Positions 1-6,343 of a stretch of DNA of 22,125 nt are shown one piece after another; the first letter of the stretch is position 1; each line of letters begins with the position of its first letter. The notes under the pieces are model-generated. The model ran no database searches. It had not been told where the DNA came from and saw only the letters and a list, made by a program, of their open reading frames with translations. Source of the stretch: Tannerella sp. (GTDB taxonomy: Bacteria > Bacteroidota > Bacteroidia > Bacteroidales > Tannerellaceae); NCBI GenBank assembly GCA_031272655.1, contig JAISTJ010000183.1:1-22125 (forward strand), in the 5' to 3' direction. Position numbers and translations under genes: made by a program.

Positions 1-68
1 AAGACGGGGCTCAAACCCGCGACCCTCAGCTTGGAAGGCTAATGCTCTATCAACTGAGCTACTTCCGC
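1..68 (-). tRNA. tRNA-Gly(TCC), 3' end cut by window edge
   Basis: Read on the minus strand the sequence starts GCGGAAG (acceptor 5' half). A D arm GCTCAGTTGATAGAGC follows, then an anticodon stem TTAGC/GCTGA around the loop CTTCCAA, and a T arm GCGGG-TTTGAGC-CCCGT. The anticodon is TCC, so it decodes glycine. Only three bases of the 3' acceptor strand (CTT) are inside the window, so the gene continues left of base 1. It lies 79 bases downstream of tRNA-Tyr on the same strand and is probably co-transcribed with it. A Tyr-Gly(TCC) pair commonly precedes tRNA-Thr and an EF-Tu gene in bacteria, so those may lie just off the left edge; that is inference. Confidence 0.93.
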
Positions 69-75
69 ATAATTT

Positions 76-118
76 ATTTTAGATTTTAGAATTTAGATTT
101 CGGATTTAAATCTAAAAT
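76..118. repeat. AT-rich inverted repeat in the tRNA-Tyr/tRNA-Gly spacer
   Basis: ATTTTAGATT at 76-85 is the inverse of AATCTAAAAT at 109-118, and one further pair extends the stem to 11 bp. The rest of the 69-147 spacer is made of similar words (AATTTAGATTT, AAATC). In the Tyr-Gly precursor RNA this could fold between the two tRNAs, but the stem is almost all A/U and therefore weak. Confidence 0.5.
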
Positions 119-147
119 CATAAATCAAAAATCTTAAATCGTTTTTG

Positions 148-230
148 TGGGCAGAGATGGATTCGAACCACCGTAGGCGTAAGCCAGCAGATTTACAGTC
201 TGCCCCATTTGGCCACTCTGGTATCTGCCC
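148..230 (-). tRNA. tRNA-Tyr(GTA)
   Basis: The minus strand begins GGGCAGA and ends TCTGCCC plus discriminator A, giving a complete 7-bp acceptor stem. The anticodon loop CTGTAAA sits in the stem GCAGA/TCTGC, giving anticodon GTA (tyrosine). A long variable arm (about TGGCTTACGCCTAC) makes it class II, as expected for bacterial tRNA-Tyr. The T arm contains GGTTCGAATCC. No CCA is encoded; the bases after the discriminator are CAA. It is the first tRNA after the promoter at 304-335. Confidence 0.96.
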
Positions 231-303
231 ATTTATTTGATTTCCAACATTTTAAGTTCTCCGGCGGCTCTTTTGCCACCTGTTTTTGCTCTCAAAAGCG
301 CCG

Positions 304-335
304 CAAAGGTACGAACTATTTTTTTAATCTCCAAA
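304..335 (-). promoter_or_regulatory. Promoter for the tRNA-Tyr/tRNA-Gly unit
   Basis: On the minus strand TTTG (335-332) is followed after 20 bases by TACCTTTG (311-304). This fits the Bacteroidota -33 TTTG and -7 TAnnTTTG elements with normal spacing. Transcription would start near 297 and reach tRNA-Tyr at 230. The -33 element lies inside the last codons of ribH. Confidence 0.7.
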
Positions 336-804
336 TAAAATCGCACATTTTTATTGCAGTTATTGCCGCTTCGTCGCCTTTATTTCCCAAATCGCCACCT
401 GCACGCGCCTCCGCTTGTTCCTGATTATCAGTCGTTAAGATGCCGAAAATAACAGGGACGTCAAGTTCCGAATTTAATTTTGCAACTCCATGTGTTACGC
501 CCTGACAGACGTAGTCGAAGTGAGGCGTGCCGCCGCGTACTACGCAACCGAGAACAATCACGGCGTCAACGTCGCCGTACTTGGCTACCTGTTGTGCGCC
601 GAAAGTCAGCTCGAAGCTGCCCGGCACGTGATATATGCTTATTGCATCTTCCGATGCGCCATGTTTTTTGAGTGTCTCGACAGCTCCGCTGAGCAGCCGG
701 TCGGTGATGGCGGGATTCCATTCCGAGCATACGACGCCAAATCGCATTCCCGATGCGTCGGGTACCGTTTCCGGAGCGTATGTGGATAAGTTTTTCGTTG
801 CCAT
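316..804 (-). CDS. ribH: 6,7-dimethyl-8-ribityllumazine synthase
   Basis: This enzyme condenses 5-amino-6-ribitylamino-uracil with 3,4-dihydroxy-2-butanone 4-phosphate, the penultimate step of riboflavin synthesis, in the cytoplasm. The 162-aa length is normal. Seen in the sequence: SEWNPAIT near residues 27-34, PGSFEL at 61-66, GGTPHFDYV at 91-99 with the catalytic His95, and Arg134 in EARAGG. The His95-Arg134 spacing of 39 equals the His88-Arg127 spacing of the Bacillus subtilis enzyme. The substrate-stacking position, usually Phe, is Trp29. The start is the ATG at 804, preceded by an AAAGG-type ribosome site. It lies 66 bases behind the TPR gene on the same strand and is probably co-transcribed with it. 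No riboflavin riboswitch is visible in that gap. Confidence 0.96.
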   Translation of the reverse strand: MATKNLSTYAPETVPDASGMRFGVVCSEWNPAITDRLLSGAVETLKKHGASEDAISIYHVPGSFELTFGAQQVAKYGDVDAVIVLGCVVRGGTPHFDYVCQGVTHGVAKLNSELDVPVIFGILTTDNQEQAEARAGGDLGNKGDEAAITAIKMCDFIWRLKK

Positions 805-810
805 CCTTTA

Positions 811-824
811 AATTAAGAATTAAG
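811..824. repeat. TTAATTC heptamer repeat, site 1
   Basis: AATTAAGAATTAAG is two overlapping copies of the heptamer GAATTAA (TTAATTC on the other strand). It lies in the TPR-ribH gap, a few bases upstream of the ribH start. Related copies occur at 6191-6216 and 15369-15396. Confidence 0.55.
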
Positions 825-870
825 TGATGAGTGATTAACTTCAAACCTCAAACTAATAAACCGCAAACTC

Positions 871-1575
871 TCAGTTCCCCGCCGCCAATTGCGCGCGTAC
901 AATATATTTATCTATATCCATGGCTTCCATCGAAGCGGCATGTTTCTCCTTGATGGCGGTGTATGCTTTGAGAGCGTCGGCGTATTGTTGCAGGCTCTCG
1001 TAGGCGATACCGGCTTTCTTCAGGTAAATAGGACTAAGAAAGTCGTTGTTTGCTTTGGCGGCGGCTTTCTCGAAGTAGGCGATGCCCTCTTTGACGTTGC
1101 CCGACTCAATGTAGCAGTCGCCTATCAGTCCCGTGATGGCGGGCGCAACGTTGTCCTCGTCGCTTTTAAACGACTTCAGGTATTTCAGGGCGCTTTCGAT
1201 ATCGCCTGTCTTGTAGTAGCATATTCCGGCGTAAGCCTTGGCGAGGTTAGCAGCTTTAGTGCCGCCATACTGGTCAATGATCTGCTCAAAACCGTCATAA
1301 TCAACGCCATTGCCGTTCAAAGCAAGGTTGAATGAATCTTTCTGAAAATAATACTCGCCTCTGAAAAGCGCTGCCTGTGCATTATGCGACCTCGGCGCCT
1401 TGTAGAGGTTGTTGTACGCCAAAATAGCGGCTATTACGATTGCTACGCCGATAATACCGTAGGTGATGTTCTTCTTGTTGTTCTCAATGAACTGCTCCGA
1501 ACGCGACACTAATTGACCTACTTCCTTCTCGGCGGTCGTCGCCTCTGTATTCTTTCCTGACTTCTGATTTGCCAT
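871..1575 (-). CDS. Membrane-anchored tetratricopeptide repeat protein
   Basis: A 234-aa protein of unknown precise role. It has a charged cytoplasmic N-terminus (residues 1-37), one hydrophobic span at about 38-54 (ITYGIIGVAIVIAAILA), and then an exported region of helical TPR-like units. Examples are AANLAKAYAGICYYKTGDIE followed by ALKYLKSF, and a later SPIYLKKAGIAYESLQQYADALKAY. The layout (short tail, one membrane span, C-terminal TPRs) resembles YfgM/BamD-type envelope scaffold proteins, but that is only an analogy. It is divergent from recF across a 126-bp region and lies upstream of ribH on the same strand. A TACTTTTG promoter word is at 1617-1610. Confidence 0.85.
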   Translation of the reverse strand: MANQKSGKNTEATTAEKEVGQLVSRSEQFIENNKKNITYGIIGVAIVIAAILAYNNLYKAPRSHNAQAALFRGEYYFQKDSFNLALNGNGVDYDGFEQIIDQYGGTKAANLAKAYAGICYYKTGDIESALKYLKSFKSDEDNVAPAITGLIGDCYIESGNVKEGIAYFEKAAAKANNDFLSPIYLKKAGIAYESLQQYADALKAYTAIKEKHAASMEAMDIDKYIVRAQLAAGN

Positions 1576-1609
1576 AATTAATATCTTGTATTTTTTTATT
1601 TTCAGGGCG

Positions 1610-1617
1610 CAAAAGTA
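1610..1617 (-). promoter_or_regulatory. Putative -7 element for the TPR/ribH unit
   Basis: TACTTTTG on the minus strand matches the Bacteroidota -7 consensus TAnnTTTG and lies 35 bases upstream of the TPR start codon. I could not see a matching -33 TTTG at the usual distance. Confidence 0.5.
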
Positions 1618-1660
1618 GTATTTTTTTCTGAAAAAATGTACTTTGCAGCGAAAAATTTTT

Positions 1661-1668
1661 TACTTTTG
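1661..1668 (+). promoter_or_regulatory. Putative -7 element for recF
   Basis: TACTTTTG matches TAnnTTTG and lies 33 bases upstream of the recF ATG. A TTTG at 1642-1645 could serve as -33, but the 15-base spacing is shorter than usual. Confidence 0.5.
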
Positions 1669-1701
1669 CAGATGAAATTTTTCGGCAAAAGTAGTAAATA
1701 G

Positions 1702-2802
1702 ATGATAATAAAGAAGTTATCTGTCCTCAATTACAAAAATATTTCTCAGGTGGAAGTAGAATGTTCATCCGGTCTGAATTGTTTTTTCGGGAAAAACGGC
1801 ATGGGGAAGACCAATTTGCTTGATGCGCTCTACTATCTCTCGTTCTGCAAGAGCCATCTGAATACGCCCGACGCACGCATCATACGCTATGGCGAGGAGA
1901 TGTGCGTCCTGCAGGGGTTGTACGACTTTGACGGCAGGGAGGAAGAGGTTTTTTGCGCTATCCGTCAGGGACATCGCAAGCAGTTCAAACGTAACAAGAA
2001 AGAGTATGACCGTCTGTCGGAACATATTGGTTTACTGCCACTTGTGATGATTTCGCCGCTTGACGCCGACCTTATCCGCGGCGGTAGCGACGAGCGCAGA
2101 CGGTTCATAGATATGCTCATCTCGCAAAACGACCGCCAATACCTTTCCGCTCTTATACATTATAATAAAGCGCTGTTGCAACGTAACACCATGCTGCGGG
2201 ACCGTGTTGCGGCGGCCGACTATTCCGTTTACGACGTCCTTGAGATGCAGATGGCGACTTATGGACAGACGCTTTACGACAAACGACGCGCACTTCTCGC
2301 CGAACTGACGCCGCTTTTCAACGAGTACTACGCGCTGATAGCCGGCGCTCAAGTTGAACCGGTAGCCCTCGAATACCGGTCGCACCTCTCTATTGGTGCA
2401 GATTTCGCACGTTCGCTGCACGACACGCGCGAACGCGACCTCATCATCGGCTATTCCACTTTTGGCATCCATAAAGATGACGTAGAGATGAAACTCGGCG
2501 ACGAACTGATGCGCCGCACCGGTTCACAGGGGCAGAACAAGACTTATGTCATCGCCCTCAAGTTGGCGCAGTTCTCGCTGATGAACAGCAAAGGCGGCAC
2601 GAAGCCCATACTTCTTCTCGACGATGTGTTTGATAAACTCGACGCCGACCGCGTAGAAAAGATAATAGGTTTGGTCAGCAGCGCCCGCTTCGGACAAATA
2701 TTCCTCACCGACACCAACCGTAAGTATCTTGACCGCATACTCGCCTCTGTAGGAGGGGATTATGCACTTTTTGACGTTGAAAGCGGAGTTGTTACTAATT
2801 AA
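1702..2802 (+). CDS. recF: DNA replication and repair protein RecF
   Basis: RecF is an SMC-like ABC ATPase that helps load RecA at single-strand gaps together with RecO and RecR. The 366-aa length is typical. Seen: Walker A GKNGMGKT at residues 30-37, the RecF-typical DERRRFIDMLIS in the first half, ABC signature GSQGQNKT at 274-281, and Walker B LLLDDVFDKLD at 304-314. All ATP-binding elements are intact. The start ATG at 1702 sits directly before the N-terminal beta strand MIIKKLSVLNYKN. The gene is divergent from the TPR gene and ends 3 bases before the end of the convergent DUF2764 gene. recF is not next to dnaA or gyrB here, which is common in Bacteroidota. Confidence 0.97.
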   Translation: MIIKKLSVLNYKNISQVEVECSSGLNCFFGKNGMGKTNLLDALYYLSFCKSHLNTPDARIIRYGEEMCVLQGLYDFDGREEEVFCAIRQGHRKQFKRNKKEYDRLSEHIGLLPLVMISPLDADLIRGGSDERRRFIDMLISQNDRQYLSALIHYNKALLQRNTMLRDRVAAADYSVYDVLEMQMATYGQTLYDKRRALLAELTPLFNEYYALIAGAQVEPVALEYRSHLSIGADFARSLHDTRERDLIIGYSTFGIHKDDVEMKLGDELMRRTGSQGQNKTYVIALKLAQFSLMNSKGGTKPILLLDDVFDKLDADRVEKIIGLVSSARFGQIFLTDTNRKYLDRILASVGGDYALFDVESGVVTN

Positions 2803-2805
2803 ACT

Positions 2806-3690
2806 TCAAACCCCGTTCTCGCGGAAGCGGGAAAGTGTGCGGGCGCTTTCGGATTTCATGTCGCCTACGAGGTGGCGGAAAGTTTGTTCGCCGCTGACCT
2901 TGTCGAGGCGGAGCCATCTTTCTAACATCTCAAGACGCAACATATAAGTTATAATCGCCTCAAAATCAAATGTTTTGTAAAATGTATTATCATCGAGCCA
3001 TTTCCATCGCAGGGCGTCAAACCGTTTCTCCCGCTGCATAAGATCCTGTTCTTCAGCTATATTCAACAGCTCCGGCATATAGTCGGCGGCGTCGGCAAGG
3101 TTCAGGTCGCGTGAAACCGACTGCCGCAGCCGTTCGGCTACCTCGTTGTCGCCAACGATGAAATCGCGCTGGTCAAGCCCGTACTTCCGGCAGTTGAGCG
3201 CCACCATCACATTGCTGATGTTGAGATTAAGTTCAAACCATGCGGCTACAAACGGGTTGTCGCAACATATTGCCGCGTCGAAATATGACGATGACAGCTT
3301 GTCTTCAAGCAAAATCTGTTCCGACGAATGTCCGCCGCCACCCGCTTCAAACCGTGCATAGTAGATGCGGATGAAATCAACCATATAATCGGGCGCCGAC
3401 GATAAAAAAGCAGGCTTACGGTCTTCATTTTTAAGCGTTTCGCACAACTCTTTCAGCTCATCGGCCGACAAAACGGCGTTTTCATCGAAGCCCTCAACAG
3501 TGGCTTTCCTGAGATAAAGCAAAAGGTTGGCGTTGTCGTATTTGTAGAAAAGCCATTCAAGCAGTTTAGAGTCTTTATCTGTCAGAATATCAGCTATTTC
3601 CACCTTGAATGAAGCGACCGTAAAAGGCAACTTTGTCATTTCGGGCGTCAATTCCGGCAGGCTTGCAGGTAAGGAATAGTATTTACTCAT
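2806..3690 (-). CDS. DUF2764 family protein (V-ATPase-associated)
   Basis: A 294-aa soluble protein beginning MSKYYSLPASLPEL, the family-typical start of DUF2764. It is rich in acidic and aromatic helices (such as WLFYKYDNANLLLYLRK and YFDAAICCDNPFVAAWFELNLNISNVMVALNCRKYGLD). No membrane span or signal peptide is visible. In Bacteroidota DUF2764 is encoded inside V/A-type ATPase operons between subunits E and A; its role is not settled, and a part like subunit C of the stalk is a guess. Its ATG overlaps the subunit E stop by four bases, so translation is coupled. The expected subunit A and B genes do not follow; recF converges on it with a 3-base gap. Confidence 0.87.
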   Translation of the reverse strand: MSKYYSLPASLPELTPEMTKLPFTVASFKVEIADILTDKDSKLLEWLFYKYDNANLLLYLRKATVEGFDENAVLSADELKELCETLKNEDRKPAFLSSAPDYMVDFIRIYYARFEAGGGGHSSEQILLEDKLSSSYFDAAICCDNPFVAAWFELNLNISNVMVALNCRKYGLDQRDFIVGDNEVAERLRQSVSRDLNLADAADYMPELLNIAEEQDLMQREKRFDALRWKWLDDNTFYKTFDFEAIITYMLRLEMLERWLRLDKVSGEQTFRHLVGDMKSESARTLSRFRENGV

Positions 3691-4280
3691 CGGAAAAGCA
3701 TTTCAAAAAGTTGCGGGCGCAGAAAGTCCTTGAAGAAAGAAATAAACTCATCGTCGCCGAATGTCAGTTTGTATGACCCGTCGGCGGGCGCAAGGGTGAA
3801 AGAAGTCTTCTTGCCGTTCACCTGCTCGATGCGTACTCCCCTGTCTAACAGATCTTTAGCATTGGCGGCGAAATAATCAGTCAGTGCGGCAGCGTCGGCT
3901 GTCTGGATTGTAACATCCTCATTATTAGCCCATCCGCGTGCTATCTCAAGCATGATTTTCTGCATGAAACCGGCGTCGGCAGTGGCGGCGTGCACGTTAT
4001 CACCGGCAATCTTGCCGGTGATAATGTTTGTAGCCTCGCTTTTGAGAGCTTCGAGCGCCTGTGATGCAAACAACCGTAGCTCTGCTTCGGTGTTGGCGCG
4101 CAGGTCGTCCGCCTGTTTGGCTGCTGCCGCTGCTATTTCCTGCGCTTTAGTTTCGGCAGCCGCAATTATCGCCGCCTCTTTTTCTTTCGCATCGCTGATG
4201 ATTTTTTCAGCCTCCGATTTGCCTTTTTCTACCCCTTCTCGGTAGATTTTATCGGTAATTTCCTGTATTTTAGCATCCAT
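3687..4280 (-). CDS. V-type ATP synthase subunit E
   Basis: This is the peripheral-stalk subunit E of a V/A-type rotary ATPase. The 197-aa protein has a long charged N-terminal helix (residues 1-75) rich in Ala, Glu and Lys, starting MDAKIQEITDKIYREGVEKGKSEAE, followed by a globular C-terminal domain ending in FLRPQLFEMLFR. Both parts match the family layout. It overlaps DUF2764 by four bases and starts 11 bases after the stop of the upstream hydrolase, so it may be read from that gene's transcript or from a promoter inside it. No other rotary ATPase subunit is encoded in the window, so complex assembly would need subunits encoded elsewhere. Confidence 0.88.
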   Translation of the reverse strand: MDAKIQEITDKIYREGVEKGKSEAEKIISDAKEKEAAIIAAAETKAQEIAAAAAKQADDLRANTEAELRLFASQALEALKSEATNIITGKIAGDNVHAATADAGFMQKIMLEIARGWANNEDVTIQTADAAALTDYFAANAKDLLDRGVRIEQVNGKKTSFTLAPADGSYKLTFGDDEFISFFKDFLRPQLFEMLFR

Positions 4281-4291
4281 ATAAATAGTTT

Positions 4292-6181
4292 TTAATTAAT
4301 AATTCTGACTTTGAGCCTCGACTGCCGGTTGCCGTCAAGATAAACGCGATGCGTCGCTTTGACATAATCGGCGGCGGTGGCTTTAAAAATGTCCATGAAA
4401 CGTTGCGGATTCCTGTCCACAAGCGGGAACCATGAACTTTGTACCTGCACCATAATGCTGTGCCCTTTCTTGAAAGTATGCGCTATATCCTGCAGCTCAA
4501 ACGGCACCTTCGTAACTTCGCCTGCAGCTATCGGCTCGGGAGTAACAATGCTGTTCCTGAACTTAGCCCTTATCACATCGGCGCGAACGAGCTGCTGGTA
4601 GGCGCTCATGCGGGTGTTTGCAGGCGTGTCCGAATTGCTGCTTAACGAATCGGGGTAAACATCAATGAGTTTCACGACAAAATCAGCGTCCGTGCCCGTA
4701 GTAGAAACGAAAAGTTGCGCCTCAATATTGCCCGAAAGGGTAACATCTTCATCAAGGACAGGCGTTTTGTAAACAAGCACATCCGGTCTGGTAGATGCAA
4801 ATCTCTGATCTTCAACCATATAATTTCTTGAAACGTGCATTGAGATGGAATTTGTATAAGGCACAGGCTTGGCGGGATCGCTTATATATTCGTCGTAAGT
4901 ATCTGTATTTGAGGCGCTTGGTTCAAATGAAAGCTTGCTGCCTGCGCCGAGATAAATGTAAGCCTCTTTCGCTGTTGCGGGAGGCCATGTGTCATAAAAA
5001 CGCCATCTGTTACTACCTGTCTCAAAAACAGTTACTTCCGCCAAGTCAAGAGAGCCTTTGCCCTTCAGATAGTAGTTGAAGAACGGCAACTCTATATTTT
5101 CGCGGTAGTACTGCGATGTATTGGAATCGAAATTAACGCCGCCGAACGATGCGCCTGTGCCGCGAGACCAGCCGCCGTGCGGCCACGGACCCATAACAAG
5201 GTGATTTATGGCGCCCGGATTTTGTTCTTTTATAAATTTGTACGTCTTGAGTGGGCCATAGAGGTCTTCGGCGTCATACCATCCGCCGACCGTCAAAACG
5301 GCGCATTTGACATTTTTCAAGTGGGGCAGTGGGGTGCGGCTCGACCAGAACTCATCGTAAGTGCCGTGTTCGAGCATATCGTCCCACATCGGCACTAAGT
5401 CCTTGAAATACTTATCTTTAAGATCGGCATACGTGTTTTCGAGGAAGAACTTGTATGCGTCTTCGGTGCCGAAAGAGATACGTTTGTAATACGGCTCGCT
5501 TGTCGGGACGGGGCGTATCTGACCGAAACTTGCATAGAACGTATAGTTTCCAAGCAGGAAAAACGCACCGTTATGGAACGTGTCGTCGCCGATAAACAGG
5601 TCTGTAACAGGCGCTTGCGGGGATGCAGCCTTGAGCGCAGGATGATGGTCAATGATGCCGCAGGTGGCATAAAAACCCGGATACGAGATGCCATAGATGC
5701 CGACTTTGCCGTTGTTGCCTTTGATGTTCTTCAGCAGCCAGTCTATGGTGTCGTAAGTGTCGCTGCTCTCGTCCACATCATTTTTGCTTTTCTTGTTGGG
5801 GATATACGGGCGGTCGTCCACAAACTCGCCTTCCGACATCCAGCATCCTCTAATATCCTGATAAACAAATATATAGCCTTCCTGCATCAATTGTGTTGAT
5901 GGTCCGAGAGTGTATCTGTAGGCATTTTCGCCGTATGGCGAAATCGAATAGCAGGTACGGCTAAGCAGGATAGGGTATTTTTGGCTGTTGTCCTTCGGTA
6001 TATATATGGAAGTGAACAACTTAATCCCATCGCGCATGGGTATCATGCGTTCAATTTTGGTGTAATTTTTGCGGACGTAGCCGGTGTCAATGCCGGTCTG
6101 GGGCATTTGGGCGTAGCCTGCGGTGTGGGTAGCCAAAAGCAGGATTAGCGCTGCTAAACAATGGGTTTTAATATGATGCAT
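4292..6181 (-). CDS. Secreted CocE/NonD-family hydrolase, alpha-amino-acid ester hydrolase-like
   Basis: A 629-aa serine hydrolase of the CocE/NonD (X-Pro dipeptidyl-peptidase, S15-like) family. An N-terminal signal peptide (about 1-24, ending TAGYAQ) sends it to the periplasm or outside. The alpha/beta-hydrolase domain carries Ser166 (YGISYPG), Asp303 (GGWYDAED) and His335 (GPWPHGG); a C-terminal beta-sandwich follows from about residue 400. Asp200, Glu305 and Asp306 match in position the carboxylate cluster that binds the substrate amino group in alpha-amino-acid ester hydrolases, as I recall that family. Natural substrates are probably short peptides or acyl-amino compounds. The M28-type peptidase lies upstream on the same strand, so a shared peptide-degrading role is plausible. 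X-Pro peptidase activity is the main alternative. Confidence 0.87.
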   Translation of the reverse strand: MHHIKTHCLAALILLLATHTAGYAQMPQTGIDTGYVRKNYTKIERMIPMRDGIKLFTSIYIPKDNSQKYPILLSRTCYSISPYGENAYRYTLGPSTQLMQEGYIFVYQDIRGCWMSEGEFVDDRPYIPNKKSKNDVDESSDTYDTIDWLLKNIKGNNGKVGIYGISYPGFYATCGIIDHHPALKAASPQAPVTDLFIGDDTFHNGAFFLLGNYTFYASFGQIRPVPTSEPYYKRISFGTEDAYKFFLENTYADLKDKYFKDLVPMWDDMLEHGTYDEFWSSRTPLPHLKNVKCAVLTVGGWYDAEDLYGPLKTYKFIKEQNPGAINHLVMGPWPHGGWSRGTGASFGGVNFDSNTSQYYRENIELPFFNYYLKGKGSLDLAEVTVFETGSNRWRFYDTWPPATAKEAYIYLGAGSKLSFEPSASNTDTYDEYISDPAKPVPYTNSISMHVSRNYMVEDQRFASTRPDVLVYKTPVLDEDVTLSGNIEAQLFVSTTGTDADFVVKLIDVYPDSLSSNSDTPANTRMSAYQQLVRADVIRAKFRNSIVTPEPIAAGEVTKVPFELQDIAHTFKKGHSIMVQVQSSWFPLVDRNPQRFMDIFKATAADYVKATHRVYLDGNRQSRLKVRIIN

Positions 6182-6190
6182 AATTTTTTG

Positions 6191-6216
6191 AATTAAGAAT
6201 TGAAAATTAAGAATTA
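6191..6216. repeat. TTAATTC heptamer repeat, site 2
   Basis: Imperfect copies of AATTAAGAATT are spread over 26 bases just upstream of the hydrolase start codon at 6181. Same words as at 811-824 and 15369-15396. Confidence 0.5.
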
Positions 6217-6222
6217 TTTCTG

Positions 6223-6330
6223 GATTGCTTCGTTCCTCGCTTCTTCTTTTTCGCTTGCGGAAAAAATGACGAGGGGAAGAGATTGCTTCGTTCCTCGCTT
6301 CTTCTTTTTCGCTTGCGGAAAAAATGACGA
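6223..6330. repeat. Two perfect 50-bp direct repeats with embedded hairpin
   Basis: Copy 1 is 6223-6272 and copy 2 is 6281-6330; they are identical over 50 bases and separated by the 8 bases GGGGAAGA. Each copy starts GATTGCTTCGTTCCTCGC and ends AATGACGA. Between these lies a 24-base segment (6241-6264; 6299-6322) that can fold with the following bases as TTTTTCGC-TT-GCG(G)AAAAA. The element lies between the end of the M28-type peptidase gene (6344) and the start of the hydrolase gene (6181). The outer words resemble a dispersed intergenic repeat known from many bacterial genomes. Apparent short reading frames across it look spurious. Confidence 0.85.
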
Positions 6331-6343
6331 AGGCATTCCCCCG

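Noticed and set aside
264..304. Imperfect inverted repeat GCGGCTCTTTTG/CAAAAGCGCCGC between ribH and tRNA-Tyr
   Set aside because: One arm overlaps the promoter -7 element and would be only partly transcribed; no T-run follows, so neither a terminator nor a leader structure is well supported.
804..870. FMN riboswitch upstream of ribH
   Set aside because: The 66-base gap is too short and contains only heptamer repeats; no conserved riboswitch core is seen.
2812..2831. Hairpin CCCGTTC/GGAAGCGGG near the ends of recF and DUF2764 as a bidirectional terminator
   Set aside because: The stem has a bulge, lies in the last codons of DUF2764 and lacks a T-run on either strand.
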